From: Lacrimispora indolis DSM 755
GTDB lineage: Bacteria; Bacillota; Clostridia; Lachnospirales; Lachnospiraceae
Length of the DNA: 64,000 bases
Assembly (NCBI RefSeq): GCF_000526995.1
Contig: NZ_AZUI01000001.1
Location: 4,506,001 to 4,570,000, forward strand
Direction: 5' to 3'
The notes beneath the pieces were generated by a model. That model worked only from the letters and a program-made list of their open reading frames with translations, was not told where the DNA came from and made no database searches. The position numbers and the translations under genes were made by a program. This document shows, in pieces, positions 34,340 through 42,295 of the stretch. Position 1 is the first letter of the stretch; each line of letters begins with the position of its first letter.

Positions 34340-34711
34340 CTATAAAGTATAAGAAGCTATAAGTTGACCTATTCGTTCTATATCACATGAACCTGTAAAT
34401 TCAAATTTTACTTTACCTGCGCCACTGAAATATACTTCTAATTCACTGTCTAAATCAAATACCCCAGATGTTTCTACGGAAAATACTTGTATTTTGGAAT
34501 ATGGCATCGAAGTGAAATCTTTCTTTGTGCCTGTCATTCCTTGAACATTTACAGAGATAATACGCTTATTCGTAAAAACAACATAATCGCGCATTCCTTT
34601 GTAGCATCCTATCGTCTCCTCACCAGAGATATAAAGCTTGGTAACTCCATCTGCTATAGAATTATCTACTTTTTTTAATTTTACAAAGGATCCATTTTTA
34701 AAATCAATCAT
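34340..34711 (-). CDS. bacterial PH-domain protein
   Basis: A 123-residue protein with the beta-strand pattern of bPH_1 domains (YKGMRDYVVFTNKRIISVNVQG, then MPYSKIQVFSVET and LEVYFSGAGKVKFEF, ending in an alpha helix). The second ATG is preferred because GAGG is nine bases upstream of it. It stands in the lysogeny module between the ImmA-like peptidase and the integrase. PH-domain proteins of this sort are common in Firmicute prophages and their function is not known. Start and family call are fairly certain, role is not. Confidence 0.8.
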   Translation of the reverse strand: MIDFKNGSFVKLKKVDNSIADGVTKLYISGEETIGCYKGMRDYVVFTNKRIISVNVQGMTGTKKDFTSMPYSKIQVFSVETSGVFDLDSELEVYFSGAGKVKFEFTGSCDIERIGQLIASYTL

Positions 34712-34741
34712 ACTCATTTTCCTCTTTCTTTTGTTTTTTTA

Positions 34742-35404
34742 TTAAAACCCATGACCATGCAAATGGTAAAACTCCGCTTGTTCAAAAATATATCCTTCAC
34801 CCATAAGAAATCGATGAGTACTAAAGAAATTGGAATCATATGTTGAGCATTCAGGTACCGGATCTATTTGGATTGGGATATCAGAAATATTACGTGGGAA
34901 AAACCAGTTGCAAATACTTTTATGTAAATCGCTCTTTATCCTTACATAATCAATTTTATAATCTCTTGCTATCCGGTTAGCAGCCATACATGAAACATTA
35001 AATGTATTATAGATGTCCTTTACCGATTCACAATGCAAATACTGCATGATTGGCCTGGGAGCCAATATATTACTGGAAAAGAAGTCAGCCTCTTTCTCAT
35101 TTTTTGGGCATTCTCCCACATGATTAAGAACAATATGACCAACTTCATGCATCAATGAAAAACGTTGTCGTTCTTTGTGGGGAAATTCATCGTTATAAAA
35201 AATTACACCTTGAAGAGTAAAAGCGTCATTACTAACCAAAAGACACTTTCTGGCTTTAGGCCCAGGGAGTTCCGAATATTTGTATAATGGAATCCCTAAA
35301 CCTTTGATAATCTTAAAGCAATCAATAGGGAAACTTTTAATATTGCATTTCTTGTACACTTCTAATGTCTTTTCAATAATTCTGCATTGCTCCAACAAAA
35401 TCAC
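34742..35404 (-). CDS. ImmA/IrrE family metallopeptidase
   Basis: A 220-residue protein with the zinc site HEVGHIVLNH and a downstream Glu-rich helix (NEKEADFFSSNILAP), the standard ImmA/IrrE arrangement. In ICEBs1 and several phages such peptidases cleave the neighbouring repressor to start induction. The gene begins four bases from the repressor's stop, so the two are probably made as a pair. Start is GTG next to AAAGG; a TTG six or nine bases later is also possible. It is expected to act in the cytoplasm on the repressor. Confidence 0.88.
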   Translation of the reverse strand: MILLEQCRIIEKTLEVYKKCNIKSFPIDCFKIIKGLGIPLYKYSELPGPKARKCLLVSNDAFTLQGVIFYNDEFPHKERQRFSLMHEVGHIVLNHVGECPKNEKEADFFSSNILAPRPIMQYLHCESVKDIYNTFNVSCMAANRIARDYKIDYVRIKSDLHKSICNWFFPRNISDIPIQIDPVPECSTYDSNFFSTHRFLMGEGYIFEQAEFYHLHGHGF

Positions 35405-35407
35405 CCT

Positions 35408-35734
35408 TTAATCATCGGACAGTAGAGTTCTTATAATGTCCTGTTTTTGTTCAAGCGTGAGTTTCTTTCCGTTCCTGGCGATAAGACTTTGGATGTCTTC
35501 ATAAGTCGGCTCATGTATAGTTTTTGCTGCACCTTTTGCCATTTCATCTAACCCTTCAACAGTAATACCCAATTCTTTACAAATGGATATAACGATGTTA
35601 ACACTAGCTCCACCGACACCTCTTTTTAAAATAGAATAAAGAGTACTCTCTGAAATACCACATTTTTCTGCAAAGGCTCTTTTGCTGAGTCCAGTATCAT
35701 TAATCAATTTTTCTAATATTCTAGCTTTTTCCAT
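35408..35734 (-). CDS. phage repressor, HTH_XRE (CI-like)
   Basis: A 108-residue protein. The N-terminal helix-turn-helix is clear (LSKRAFAEKCGISESTLYSILKRG), followed by a short C-terminal region with an ending rich in Lys and Asp. It lacks an autoproteolytic (LexA/CI) domain, which fits control by the ImmA-like peptidase encoded right after it. AGGTGGAAAA precedes the ATG. Operator-like repeats lie directly upstream in the divergent region. It probably keeps the lysogenic state by blocking the rightward promoter. Confidence 0.88.
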   Translation of the reverse strand: MEKARILEKLINDTGLSKRAFAEKCGISESTLYSILKRGVGGASVNIVISICKELGITVEGLDEMAKGAAKTIHEPTYEDIQSLIARNGKKLTLEQKQDIIRTLLSDD

Positions 35735-35760
35735 TTTTCCACCTCACTTAATACAATAAT

Positions 35761-35789
35761 AGTATACGCGCAATTACGCAAAAAGTAAA
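35761..35789 (-). promoter_or_regulatory. leftward lysogeny promoter
   Basis: On the minus strand TTTACT and TATACT are 17 bases apart, and the spacer contains an operator-like GCGTAATTGCGCG sequence. It drives repressor, ImmA-like gene and probably the PH-domain gene. Confidence 0.6.
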
Positions 35790-35914
35790 GCAAAATTTTC
35801 GCAAATACGCAAATGTGATCATGGATTAAAATATTCATGCAATTGCACGAATAAAGCCCTTGACAATACGTGCAATTGAGCGTATCATATAAGCAAGGTT
35901 AGCGCAGTTGCGCA
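35767..35914. promoter_or_regulatory. five operator-like sites of the phage switch
   Basis: Related sequences around a TGCGCAATTGCGCA-like palindrome occur at 35767-35780 (CGCGCAATTACGCA), 35799-35811 (TCGCAAATACGCA), 35837-35850 (CATGCAATTGCACG), 35868-35884 (ACGTGCAATTGAGCGTA) and 35901-35914 (AGCGCAGTTGCGCA). They lie between the divergent repressor and Cro-like genes, with one in each promoter spacer. They are probably bound by one or both HTH proteins. Confidence 0.7.
35860..35888 (+). promoter_or_regulatory. rightward early (lytic) promoter
   Basis: TTGACA and TATCAT are 17 bases apart, with an operator-like site inside the spacer. It leads to the Cro-like gene and the early region. 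Confidence 0.75.
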
Positions 35915-35933
35915 GATGATTGGAGGTGAGAAT

Positions 35934-36149
35934 ATGTATAAAAACCTTCTGTTTGCAATGAATGAGAAAAAAATAACGTTCACGCAAATATCTGAACTGC
36001 TTCAATGTCAGTTAAGGACAGTCTCAGAGAGGTGCAAAGGAGTGGTAAAAACAGAGTTTACCGTTAGCGAGGCGCTACTAATGAAGAAAGTGTTTTTCCC
36101 CGAGTATGACTTCAACTGGTTGTTTGATAAAGAGAAGTTGTCAGCCTAA
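35934..36149 (+). CDS. Cro-like small HTH protein
   Basis: A 71-residue protein with a helix-turn-helix-like segment (ITFTQISELLQCQLRTVSERCKG), followed by PEYDFNWLFDKEK, a C-terminal phrase common in phage antirepressor/Cro-like proteins. The ATG follows TTGGAGGTG; an in-frame start six codons earlier overlaps the ribosome site. It is the first gene of the rightward early transcript, opposite the repressor, the position of cro in lambdoid switches. Role as competitor of the repressor is inferred from position. Confidence 0.75.
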   Translation: MYKNLLFAMNEKKITFTQISELLQCQLRTVSERCKGVVKTEFTVSEALLMKKVFFPEYDFNWLFDKEKLSA

Positions 36150-36169
36150 TACAAAGAACACACGTTCGA

Positions 36170-36418
36170 ATGCTTATAATATACCACTATCATATGGACG
36201 TGTCAATGAAAAAAGGGGAGATAAGCGGGGAGGTGAGATTTAATTCTGTGAATGCTTGGAATATAGTACCTGTGTATTTAATGACCTGCCTGTTGTGTAT
36301 CATGTCATATTGGCACGGTCACAGCGAGGTAGGTTGGGGGAGAATGGGACTGCTGTATACCATCATATTGGGATTCGTTTTTGCTGTGTTTGCAGTAAAG
36401 TTGCCAATATTTCGTTGA
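36170..36418 (+). CDS. hypothetical small membrane protein
   Basis: An 82-codon frame whose second half contains two hydrophobic segments (NIVPVYLMTCLLCIMSYW and GLLYTIILGFVFAVFAVKL). No family recognised. The start is uncertain: the first ATG has no ribosome site, while a GTG at 36233 lies 12 bases after AAGGGGAG and would leave both membrane segments intact. It sits just after the Cro-like gene. Confidence 0.45.
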   Translation: MLIIYHYHMDVSMKKGEISGEVRFNSVNAWNIVPVYLMTCLLCIMSYWHGHSEVGWGRMGLLYTIILGFVFAVFAVKLPIFR

Positions 36419-36508
36419 ACTCATTATATAAGGACGTAGTGTCTGGCTGGAAACAAGTACAAACCGTACCACATAGTATCAATTAAAGGGATTAAAAAGA
36501 GGTGCTTT

Positions 36509-36670
36509 ATGAAAGTAAAGGAATACAAGTTTGATAATTGTACAATTGAAATTCATGATGACTACCTTGTCGATGAAGTGAGAAAAAAAGAGATTCTCGA
36601 AAATGCGGGGAAAATTGTATCCAGAGCATTGGAAAGACAGCTCATGGAAAAGCAAAGCGGAACCGCCTGA
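36509..36670 (+). CDS. hypothetical protein, 53 residues
   Basis: Short frame with AAAGAGGTG in front of ATG. The product is charged (VKEYKFDNCTIEIHDDYLV, then a Lys/Glu-rich helix). No domain recognised. Tight packing with the next small gene supports that it is real. Confidence 0.6.
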   Translation: MKVKEYKFDNCTIEIHDDYLVDEVRKKEILENAGKIVSRALERQLMEKQSGTA

Positions 36671-36709
36671 TATGGCGGGCACGATGGACAAGGAGGAGGT
36701 GAATGGAAA

Positions 36710-36850
36710 ATGAGCAGATTTACAAATGCAGAGCAGACAGATATCAATTTAGTTCCAGTTTTTGAGATGGACAAACAGATTATGCTTGAAAACTGGTATC
36801 CGGTATGTATTAATGATGGCCGAATTGTTGGAACAGAAGATGAAGATTGA
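36710..36850 (+). CDS. hypothetical protein, 46 residues
   Basis: Short frame with AGGAGGAGG ten bases before ATG, ending in Glu-Asp-Glu-Asp. Acidic product, no known domain. It lies 16 bases before the next gene in the same direction, as expected in a phage early operon. Confidence 0.55.
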   Translation: MSRFTNAEQTDINLVPVFEMDKQIMLENWYPVCINDGRIVGTEDED

Positions 36851-36866
36851 GATGAGGTGAGGGAAG

Positions 36867-37196
36867 ATGGCAAAGATAGAAATTCAGAGTGAAGAAGTAT
36901 TACTGAAAAAACTAGATGCTCTAGGCGTTACTGATGAGGACCAGAAGAAAGAAATTACCTGTAGCCTTATCGGGCACAGTAAAATTCAGACATTTTGCTT
37001 CGGATATTTTAATTGTGCAAGATGTGGAGATCAGATGGGTGATAGCTTGGGAGGTTATTATCCCGGTGCGGCAGATGCCGTTATTGTAGGCCACAAATGT
37101 CCAACGTGTGAAGCAAATTTCAAGAAACTGACATGGCGTGATAAGGTGTTTTGCCCTGATCCATTTGCTGATGATAAGAAAGGAGAAAAATCATGA
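36867..37196 (+). CDS. zinc-ribbon-like hypothetical protein
   Basis: A 109-residue protein with two Cys pairs (CARCGDQMG and CPTCEANF), which probably bind one zinc ion, and a further Cys near the C-terminus. No named family recognised. It overlaps the AbrB-like gene by four bases (ATGA), so both are translated from one message. Confidence 0.7.
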   Translation: MAKIEIQSEEVLLKKLDALGVTDEDQKKEITCSLIGHSKIQTFCFGYFNCARCGDQMGDSLGGYYPGAADAVIVGHKCPTCEANFKKLTWRDKVFCPDPFADDKKGEKS

Positions 37197-37480
37197 AGTC
37201 AACTGGCATCATAAGAAGAATTGACGATCTTGGGAGGATTGTTATTCCAAGGGAGATACGGCGAAACATAAGAGTGACCGAAGGTTCCCCCATGGAAATC
37301 TTAGTAACAGAAGAAGGCGTGCTTCTTAAAAAGTATTACCCGCAGACAGTCCTTTTAGATTTATTATCTACCATTGCTAAAGAAGTAGAGGAATTAAGTG
37401 CAGATCTAGGTCCGGAGAAAACTGGAGATATCAGACGATATATCAGAGATATTCAGAAGGCTCTTAAGGAGGATCTGTGA
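37193..37480 (+). CDS. AbrB/SpoVT-family transcription regulator
   Basis: A 95-residue protein whose first 50 residues match the AbrB swapped-hairpin DNA-binding domain (GIIRRIDDLGRIVIPREIRR, then SPMEILVTEEGVLLKKY). The C-terminal 45 residues are helical and probably form oligomers. In Bacillus and Clostridia AbrB and SpoVT are transition-state and sporulation regulators. A phage-borne copy may tune host sporulation genes or early phage genes. It overlaps genes at both ends. A Spo0A-like gene is found 1.1 kb downstream in the same operon. Confidence 0.88.
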   Translation: MKSTGIIRRIDDLGRIVIPREIRRNIRVTEGSPMEILVTEEGVLLKKYYPQTVLLDLLSTIAKEVEELSADLGPEKTGDIRRYIRDIQKALKEDL

Positions 37481-37659
37481 TGGACAAGCGGAAAATAGCT
37501 GAGATCATTTTACAGGCTATTGATGATCACGGACCAGTTCAGGTTAACTGGAGCATGGAAAATCAATGGATTAGTGCCATTCTAAGAGGCCTTACCATGG
37601 TTGATATGGCTGAAAAAGTAGAAACCCCAGGAGCGGCTACTCCCAGGGAATCAAGGTAA
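37480..37659 (+). CDS. hypothetical protein, 59 residues
   Basis: Starts at ATG overlapping the AbrB-like stop (TGATG), with AAGGAGG eight bases upstream. The product has an acidic first helix and a short Pro/Gly-rich tail. No family recognised. Confidence 0.55.
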   Translation: MDKRKIAEIILQAIDDHGPVQVNWSMENQWISAILRGLTMVDMAEKVETPGAATPRESR

Positions 37660-37711
37660 CTGAAAATTAATTTACACCTCTATTATACAGGGGAGAACGG
37701 AGAAAATCAAG

Positions 37712-37984
37712 ATGGATGAATTATTAAAAGCGGTTCTTATGGAGCGGATGACGGACCGGAATAAAGAAATAAGCGAAGCACCTGCGACAATTTCTTTTGA
37801 GAAAGAACATGGAATGGACGCAACCACGAAAATCAAAATGGAGGGACATGTATCTGTTTTACTTTTTGGCTGTGAATGTTTGGTTTCAGAGACAGTTAAA
37901 AAGGCAAATGAAAATAAAATGGCACAGGCTCTTATTTTAAAACTGATGTACGAGAACATAAAAAGAGATTTAGAACTTAAATAA
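37712..37984 (+). CDS. hypothetical protein, 90 residues
   Basis: Alpha-helical product with one central hydrophobic strand (GHVSVLLFGCECLVSE). No known domain. It is 17 bases upstream of the OB-fold gene. The ribosome site is weak (GGAGAAAATCAAG), though the position in the operon supports it. Confidence 0.6.
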   Translation: MDELLKAVLMERMTDRNKEISEAPATISFEKEHGMDATTKIKMEGHVSVLLFGCECLVSETVKKANENKMAQALILKLMYENIKRDLELK

Positions 37985-38001
37985 GGAGGATAACAGACAA
38001 T

Positions 38002-38637
38002 ATGAGTACTATACAGAATAATACTGTTACATTAATCGGAGAGATTGTTTCCGGATTTACATACAGCCATGAGGTGTTTGGTGAAGGATTCTATACAGTG
38101 GACCTTTCTGTTAAGCGTCTCAGTGAACAGGTTGACATTATTCCGCTTACGATCTCAGAACGCCTGATTGATAAAAACGAGATTTCCATGGGTGACACGA
38201 TTGAGGTCATCGGACAGTTTCGCTCTTACAACCAGTCTGGACCAGAAAGAAAGAGACTTATTCTTTCGGTGTTCGTAAGAGAAGTTAATTTTTTGGAAGA
38301 GGAATTTACAGATTACACCAAGACAAATTTAATCACATTAAATGGTTTCTTGTGCAAGCCTCCGGTTTATCGAAAAACTCCATTAGGGAGAGAAATTGCA
38401 GATTTGCTTCTGGCGGTAAACCGTCCGTATGCCAAATCAGATTATATCCCTTGCATTACATGGGGGAGAAACGCAAAATACGCCTCAGGGCTTTTTGTCG
38501 GCACTCGACTGGAAATATATGGAAGAATTCAGAGCCGGGAGTACATTAAGAAACTCAGTGACACGAAAGAAATAAAGCGCACTGCTTATGAGGTTTCCGT
38601 TTCAAAGATGGAGGTACCGGAAGATGATAAAAGATAG
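38002..38637 (+). CDS. single-stranded DNA-binding protein-like, two OB folds
   Basis: A 211-residue protein with two SSB-like segments: residues 1-95 (NTVTLIGEIVSGFTYSHEVF, then IEVIGQFRSYNQ) and 105-205 (NLITLNGFLCKPPVYRKTPL, then ADLLLAVNR, PCITWGRNAKYASGLFVGTR and LEIYGRIQSREY). The second half fits the SSB core well; the first is a degenerate copy. There is no acidic SSB tail. It probably binds single-stranded phage DNA in replication or recombination. A second, ordinary SSB is encoded at 49145-49597. It overlaps the next gene by 14 bases. Confidence 0.78.
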   Translation: MSTIQNNTVTLIGEIVSGFTYSHEVFGEGFYTVDLSVKRLSEQVDIIPLTISERLIDKNEISMGDTIEVIGQFRSYNQSGPERKRLILSVFVREVNFLEEEFTDYTKTNLITLNGFLCKPPVYRKTPLGREIADLLLAVNRPYAKSDYIPCITWGRNAKYASGLFVGTRLEIYGRIQSREYIKKLSDTKEIKRTAYEVSVSKMEVPEDDKR

Positions 38638-39079
38638 AGCAAAAGATATTTTGATTAAAATGGGAATGCCAGCTTCGGTCAATGGGCTTGAATACATAGC
38701 TGAAGCTATGGGACTATTTGATTCCGAATTTTGTGGCATTAAAATCATGGCCTTATATGAAGAGATTGCTAAAAGGCATAACACAACCGGTACTGGCGTT
38801 GAGAGAGCTATCCGCCATGCGTTTGGAATTGTAGTAACAAAGGGGAAACTTTCATTGGTTGAAAAGTATTTATCCATTGATAATGCTACTAATTCCAATT
38901 TGTTAAATCTTCTCTATTATCGTTTGAAGCAAGAAGAAATGGAAGAAAATTCGTCTGAAATGCAGGTAGTAATGCCGGAATCCAATCCGGAGAAAGGGAC
39001 GGATCCGTATCAGACTTTGGAAGATGATATGATTTTGGCTGTCCAGAAATTTATTAAGAGTTTGAGGGAGGAAAATTGA
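38624..39079 (+). CDS. Spo0A C-terminal DNA-binding domain protein
   Basis: A 151-residue protein. Residues 6-75 match the Spo0A effector domain: AKDILIKMGMPASVNGLEYI, a middle helix, then EEIAKRHNTTGTGVERAIRH with the recognition helix residues. Spo0A is the master regulator of sporulation and normally has a receiver domain in front, which is absent here. The C-terminal half is a Glu/Gln-rich tail without known domain. ATG with GGAGG nine bases upstream is used. A receiverless form could bind Spo0A boxes without phosphorylation, as host-takeover factor or for phage genes. Confidence 0.82.
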   Translation: MIKDRAKDILIKMGMPASVNGLEYIAEAMGLFDSEFCGIKIMALYEEIAKRHNTTGTGVERAIRHAFGIVVTKGKLSLVEKYLSIDNATNSNLLNLLYYRLKQEEMEENSSEMQVVMPESNPEKGTDPYQTLEDDMILAVQKFIKSLREEN

Positions 39080-39080
39080 A

Positions 39081-41084
39081 ATGCATGTAGTAAAGTTGAT
39101 TAGTGCACACTGCGAAAACTTCAAGGGATTCAAAAGCTTTGATGTGCAGTTTGGGGACAAGATTACCCATATTAGAGGTGCAAACGGCCTGGGTAAGTCC
39201 AGCATTGCCGAATTGCTTATGTGGGTGCTTCATGGGGTAGGCAATGACCTGACCAGTAATCCGAAGGTGCGCCGGGAAGTTGACAAGATCCCTGTGGCAG
39301 ATGTCCCGGTGGTCGGTGAAATCACTATGGAAGTTGATGGGAAAGAAATCATTGCGAAGAAAGTCCAGAAACGGACCACTAAAAAAGACGGTAGCTATTC
39401 TGATGATAATACATATTCCATCAATGGTGTGGAGAAGAACTTAAAAGATTTCATCGGATATTTTGACTTTGATTTCGACGATCTGCTCATGTGCATGAAT
39501 ATCGGAGCATTCCTGGCAAAGAAACCAAAGGAAATGAGAGAATTTCTCTTCAAGCTGCCGCAGGATATTTCCATTAACGACATTGTGAAAAAATATTCGG
39601 AATTTGCAGATCTGGTACCATTGCTTGAGAAGTATAACATTGATGAGATTTCTTCCATGAATAAGGCCAGTGTACTGAAATTGAATAAGGAGATAGCTGG
39701 GTATCCTGGTCGTATTGATGAAGTTAATCGTCAAATCGTAGAGGACATTGATACTGCGGAGTTGGAATTACAGAAAAATGAATTGCAGCATCAAATTTCA
39801 AATATCGAAAAGCAGGAAGAAGATTCACTTGCGCAGGCTAAACTGCATGATTCCAGGACCAAGGATATCATGGAATTACAGTTTAAACGTTCGGAAATAG
39901 AACGGACAGGCAATTCGAAACTAATGGAGCAGAAGAAAGAAATCCAAAGGCGCATTGATGCAGCAGAAATGCAGTTTAGGAAGGCTATGAATGATTCAAC
40001 TATGGCTGAAATGGATAAGCAGAGGGTATTGGAGGCTATAAAGCGAAAAACGGAGCAGAAGGCCAGTTTATTAGTTGAATACACCAATGTTTCACAGAAT
40101 GTTTTTCCTTCTTATACGCCACTACCTGATTTGGGTTCTGATATATTTATTTGCCCTACTTGCGGGCAGGATTTGCCAGAGTCAGTTAAGAATCAAAAGC
40201 AGGAACAGTATGAGGTAAACAGCCAGCGACACCGTCAGCAGTATGATAATGATAAAAAGGAATGGGAGCAGCGGAAATTAGATCTTTTAACTTCCATTTC
40301 TGAAAAAGGCAGAACGTTAAAAGCGGACATTGAAAATCTGGAAAGTATTGATCTTGCTGAGGTCGAAAACCGTTTAAAATCTGCAAATGAACAGAAGGTT
40401 ACTGCCAATAGTGCAAAGAATAAGGCGCTGGAAGAAATGAATGCACTCCCCACTCAGATAGATTTATCAGAGAACCAGGAATATGAAGCCCTTTGCCAGG
40501 AGATTGCCAAAAAGGAAGAAGCTTTAAGGGCCGTAAATACGGGTGCCGATTATCGGGCTACGCTTCGGAACCAGAAAGCCGAAATTCAGGCCGAACTGGA
40601 TTCTGTGAAAGAGAAAATTACCAGAATGGCTAAGAATGTGGAACTGGAAGAGAGGTTAACCTTCCTGCGGAATGAGCAGTTGCAGAAAGAACAGTCAAAG
40701 GCTAATTGTGAAAGAATCCTTGATTTGCTGGATCAGCTTGACCAAAAGAAAAATGAACTTTTGGTTGATTCAATTAACAGCTACTTCGGCGGTAGGGTGA
40801 CATGGGATTTATTTGCCTTTGCTAAGAACGGTGGATATAAAAAAGATTATTGTGTTCCAAGGATTGACGGCTATGAGATCCATGACAATACGGCGAACCA
40901 CGGCAGGAAGATTGAAGCCATGATGATTATCGCCCTGACCATTCAGAAAATCGTGGGTATTCAGTGTCCGGTTATTCTTGATGATGGGGAGAGCCTTGAT
41001 CCATGGCGGCTCCCGGTATGTGACAGTCAATTAATCGTAATGAGCCGAGCTGATAACAAAGAGTTGATGGTTGAGATTAAATGA
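39081..41084 (+). CDS. SbcC/Rad50-like ATPase
   Basis: A 667-residue SMC-type ATPase. The P-loop GANGLGKSS is at about 33-41, a long coiled coil runs from about 215 to 560 with a central zinc-hook-like CPTCGQDLP, and the C-terminus shows a Walker B-like CPVILDDGESLD. In known Rad50/SbcC proteins the hook joins two arms and a nuclease partner (SbcD/Mre11) processes DNA ends; no SbcD-like gene is visible here. It probably works with RecT and the nucleases of the region. It overlaps the following gene (ATGA). Confidence 0.85.
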   Translation: MHVVKLISAHCENFKGFKSFDVQFGDKITHIRGANGLGKSSIAELLMWVLHGVGNDLTSNPKVRREVDKIPVADVPVVGEITMEVDGKEIIAKKVQKRTTKKDGSYSDDNTYSINGVEKNLKDFIGYFDFDFDDLLMCMNIGAFLAKKPKEMREFLFKLPQDISINDIVKKYSEFADLVPLLEKYNIDEISSMNKASVLKLNKEIAGYPGRIDEVNRQIVEDIDTAELELQKNELQHQISNIEKQEEDSLAQAKLHDSRTKDIMELQFKRSEIERTGNSKLMEQKKEIQRRIDAAEMQFRKAMNDSTMAEMDKQRVLEAIKRKTEQKASLLVEYTNVSQNVFPSYTPLPDLGSDIFICPTCGQDLPESVKNQKQEQYEVNSQRHRQQYDNDKKEWEQRKLDLLTSISEKGRTLKADIENLESIDLAEVENRLKSANEQKVTANSAKNKALEEMNALPTQIDLSENQEYEALCQEIAKKEEALRAVNTGADYRATLRNQKAEIQAELDSVKEKITRMAKNVELEERLTFLRNEQLQKEQSKANCERILDLLDQLDQKKNELLVDSINSYFGGRVTWDLFAFAKNGGYKKDYCVPRIDGYEIHDNTANHGRKIEAMMIIALTIQKIVGIQCPVILDDGESLDPWRLPVCDSQLIVMSRADNKELMVEIK

Positions 41085-41479
41085 TGACCAATGACAGTCA
41101 GATTCGTATATCGGAGCTCATTCATGCAATAAAAATATTAATTGCGGTGGCTAATCGTCTGACAGATGAGGATATGGTACATCTGAATAAAGTCGCTGAA
41201 TTGTTGGGAAAAAGTGGAGGAAAAGCTAAGGTGAAAAAAGCACAATTTGAAAAAGCTGAACCAATCATGCAGCAGATAAAACATTTGAATGATTTAAAAA
41301 AGTCCATCAATCTGCCGCCGGAATGCTACACTGTAGAATTTAGACTTTCCTATGGGAGTGGAGTGATTGCCGACAATACTGACCTTGGTGCTTTAAGCAT
41401 GAAGCGATTAATCAATGAATTTAAAAGTATCATTGATGAGCAAATTAGGAGTCTTGAAAAGGAAATGGAGGAAATCTAA
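41081..41479 (+). CDS. hypothetical protein, 132 residues
   Basis: Mostly helical product with Lys- and Glu-rich termini, starting ATGATGA across the stop of the SbcC-like gene. The middle part (NLPPECYTVEFRLSYGSGVI) looks like beta strands. No known family. Coupling to the ATPase gene suggests they may act together. Confidence 0.65.
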   Translation: MMTNDSQIRISELIHAIKILIAVANRLTDEDMVHLNKVAELLGKSGGKAKVKKAQFEKAEPIMQQIKHLNDLKKSINLPPECYTVEFRLSYGSGVIADNTDLGALSMKRLINEFKSIIDEQIRSLEKEMEEI

Positions 41480-41710
41480 ATGCAGTTAATTAAAGCAAGG
41501 TACATCAAAAACGGAAAACCATCTGGCGGTACATACACTTTTCGTTCCTCTGAACCTGTAGTCCCCGGTGACAAGGTTCTTTTGCCCGGCGGCGGCCATG
41601 GGATCGTCGTTGATGGGAAAATTGACATGGAATGGGTAAATTCCTATGGTGAGGAAAATATCAAGGTTATTGATGGCAAGGAGCCAGCAGAGGAGGCACA
41701 GGAAGTATGA
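41480..41710 (+). CDS. hypothetical protein, 76 residues
   Basis: Starts directly after the preceding stop, with GGAGGAAATC in front. A beta-rich product with PGDKVLLPGGGHGIVVDG, which resembles an SH3-like or KOW-type loop pattern, and an acidic tail. No family assigned. Confidence 0.62.
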   Translation: MQLIKARYIKNGKPSGGTYTFRSSEPVVPGDKVLLPGGGHGIVVDGKIDMEWVNSYGEENIKVIDGKEPAEEAQEV

Positions 41711-41943
41711 CCAATGAGCATTTCAATGTATATTCTTCCAGAATAGCACAGGAGCATTATTGTAAAGAGTATAACTACCCTTATTTCGCTCCCGAAAGTG
41801 GTATTTGCTGGAGATGCAATCAGCAGATTTATGCTGAAGGTAAAAATCGTAGCGGAAATTTATCCAAGGGGATATCGGTTGAAAAGGCCGGGAGTGAGTT
41901 AATCACTGGCTGCCCTCATTGCAACTGGTCATATTGCGATTGA
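41707..41943 (+). CDS. zinc-finger-like hypothetical protein, 78 residues
   Basis: Contains CWRCNQQ and CPHCNWSYC, four or five cysteines suited to bind zinc. It begins in the previous gene's stop (ATGA). No named family. Small zinc-ribbon proteins are common in phage early regions. Confidence 0.65.
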   Translation: MTNEHFNVYSSRIAQEHYCKEYNYPYFAPESGICWRCNQQIYAEGKNRSGNLSKGISVEKAGSELITGCPHCNWSYCD

Positions 41944-41962
41944 CCGAGATTAAGGAGGATTT

Positions 41963-42295
41963 ATGAAACAGAATCCTTGTAGATATTGTGCTTTGAGTTG
42001 GGAGCATAATGGCAAACATTACCCGTCTTACGAATCGCCTTGTGCTGAATGTGAAAATATCAAGAAACACAAGGATTATCTGAAATCTAAACGATTATTT
42101 ATGGAAGGTGTTCCAATCACATCACTTGATGAACTTTTGAAACAAAAGTGGGTTATGTGGTATCACCAGACAAGGCACATTGAAGTCATTAAACATACGC
42201 AGTTATCAACTGTCTTGCATTGGCTTGACAGGGGAGCATTTCATAAGGCAATCAGAAAAGAAAGTGAGAAAAACAGTGAACCAGGAATTAGTTGA
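41963..42295 (+). CDS. cysteine-rich hypothetical protein, 110 residues
   Basis: The first 35 residues have CRYCALSW and CAECENIK, a likely zinc site. The remainder is helical. AAGGAGG lies eight bases before the ATG. Its end overlaps the HD-domain gene. No function known. Confidence 0.6.
   Translation: MKQNPCRYCALSWEHNGKHYPSYESPCAECENIKKHKDYLKSKRLFMEGVPITSLDELLKQKWVMWYHQTRHIEVIKHTQLSTVLHWLDRGAFHKAIRKESEKNSEPGIS

Noticed and set aside
36170..36205. TATAAT at 36175-36180 as a promoter
   Set aside because: No -35-like hexamer at 16-18 bases; not reported as a promoter.
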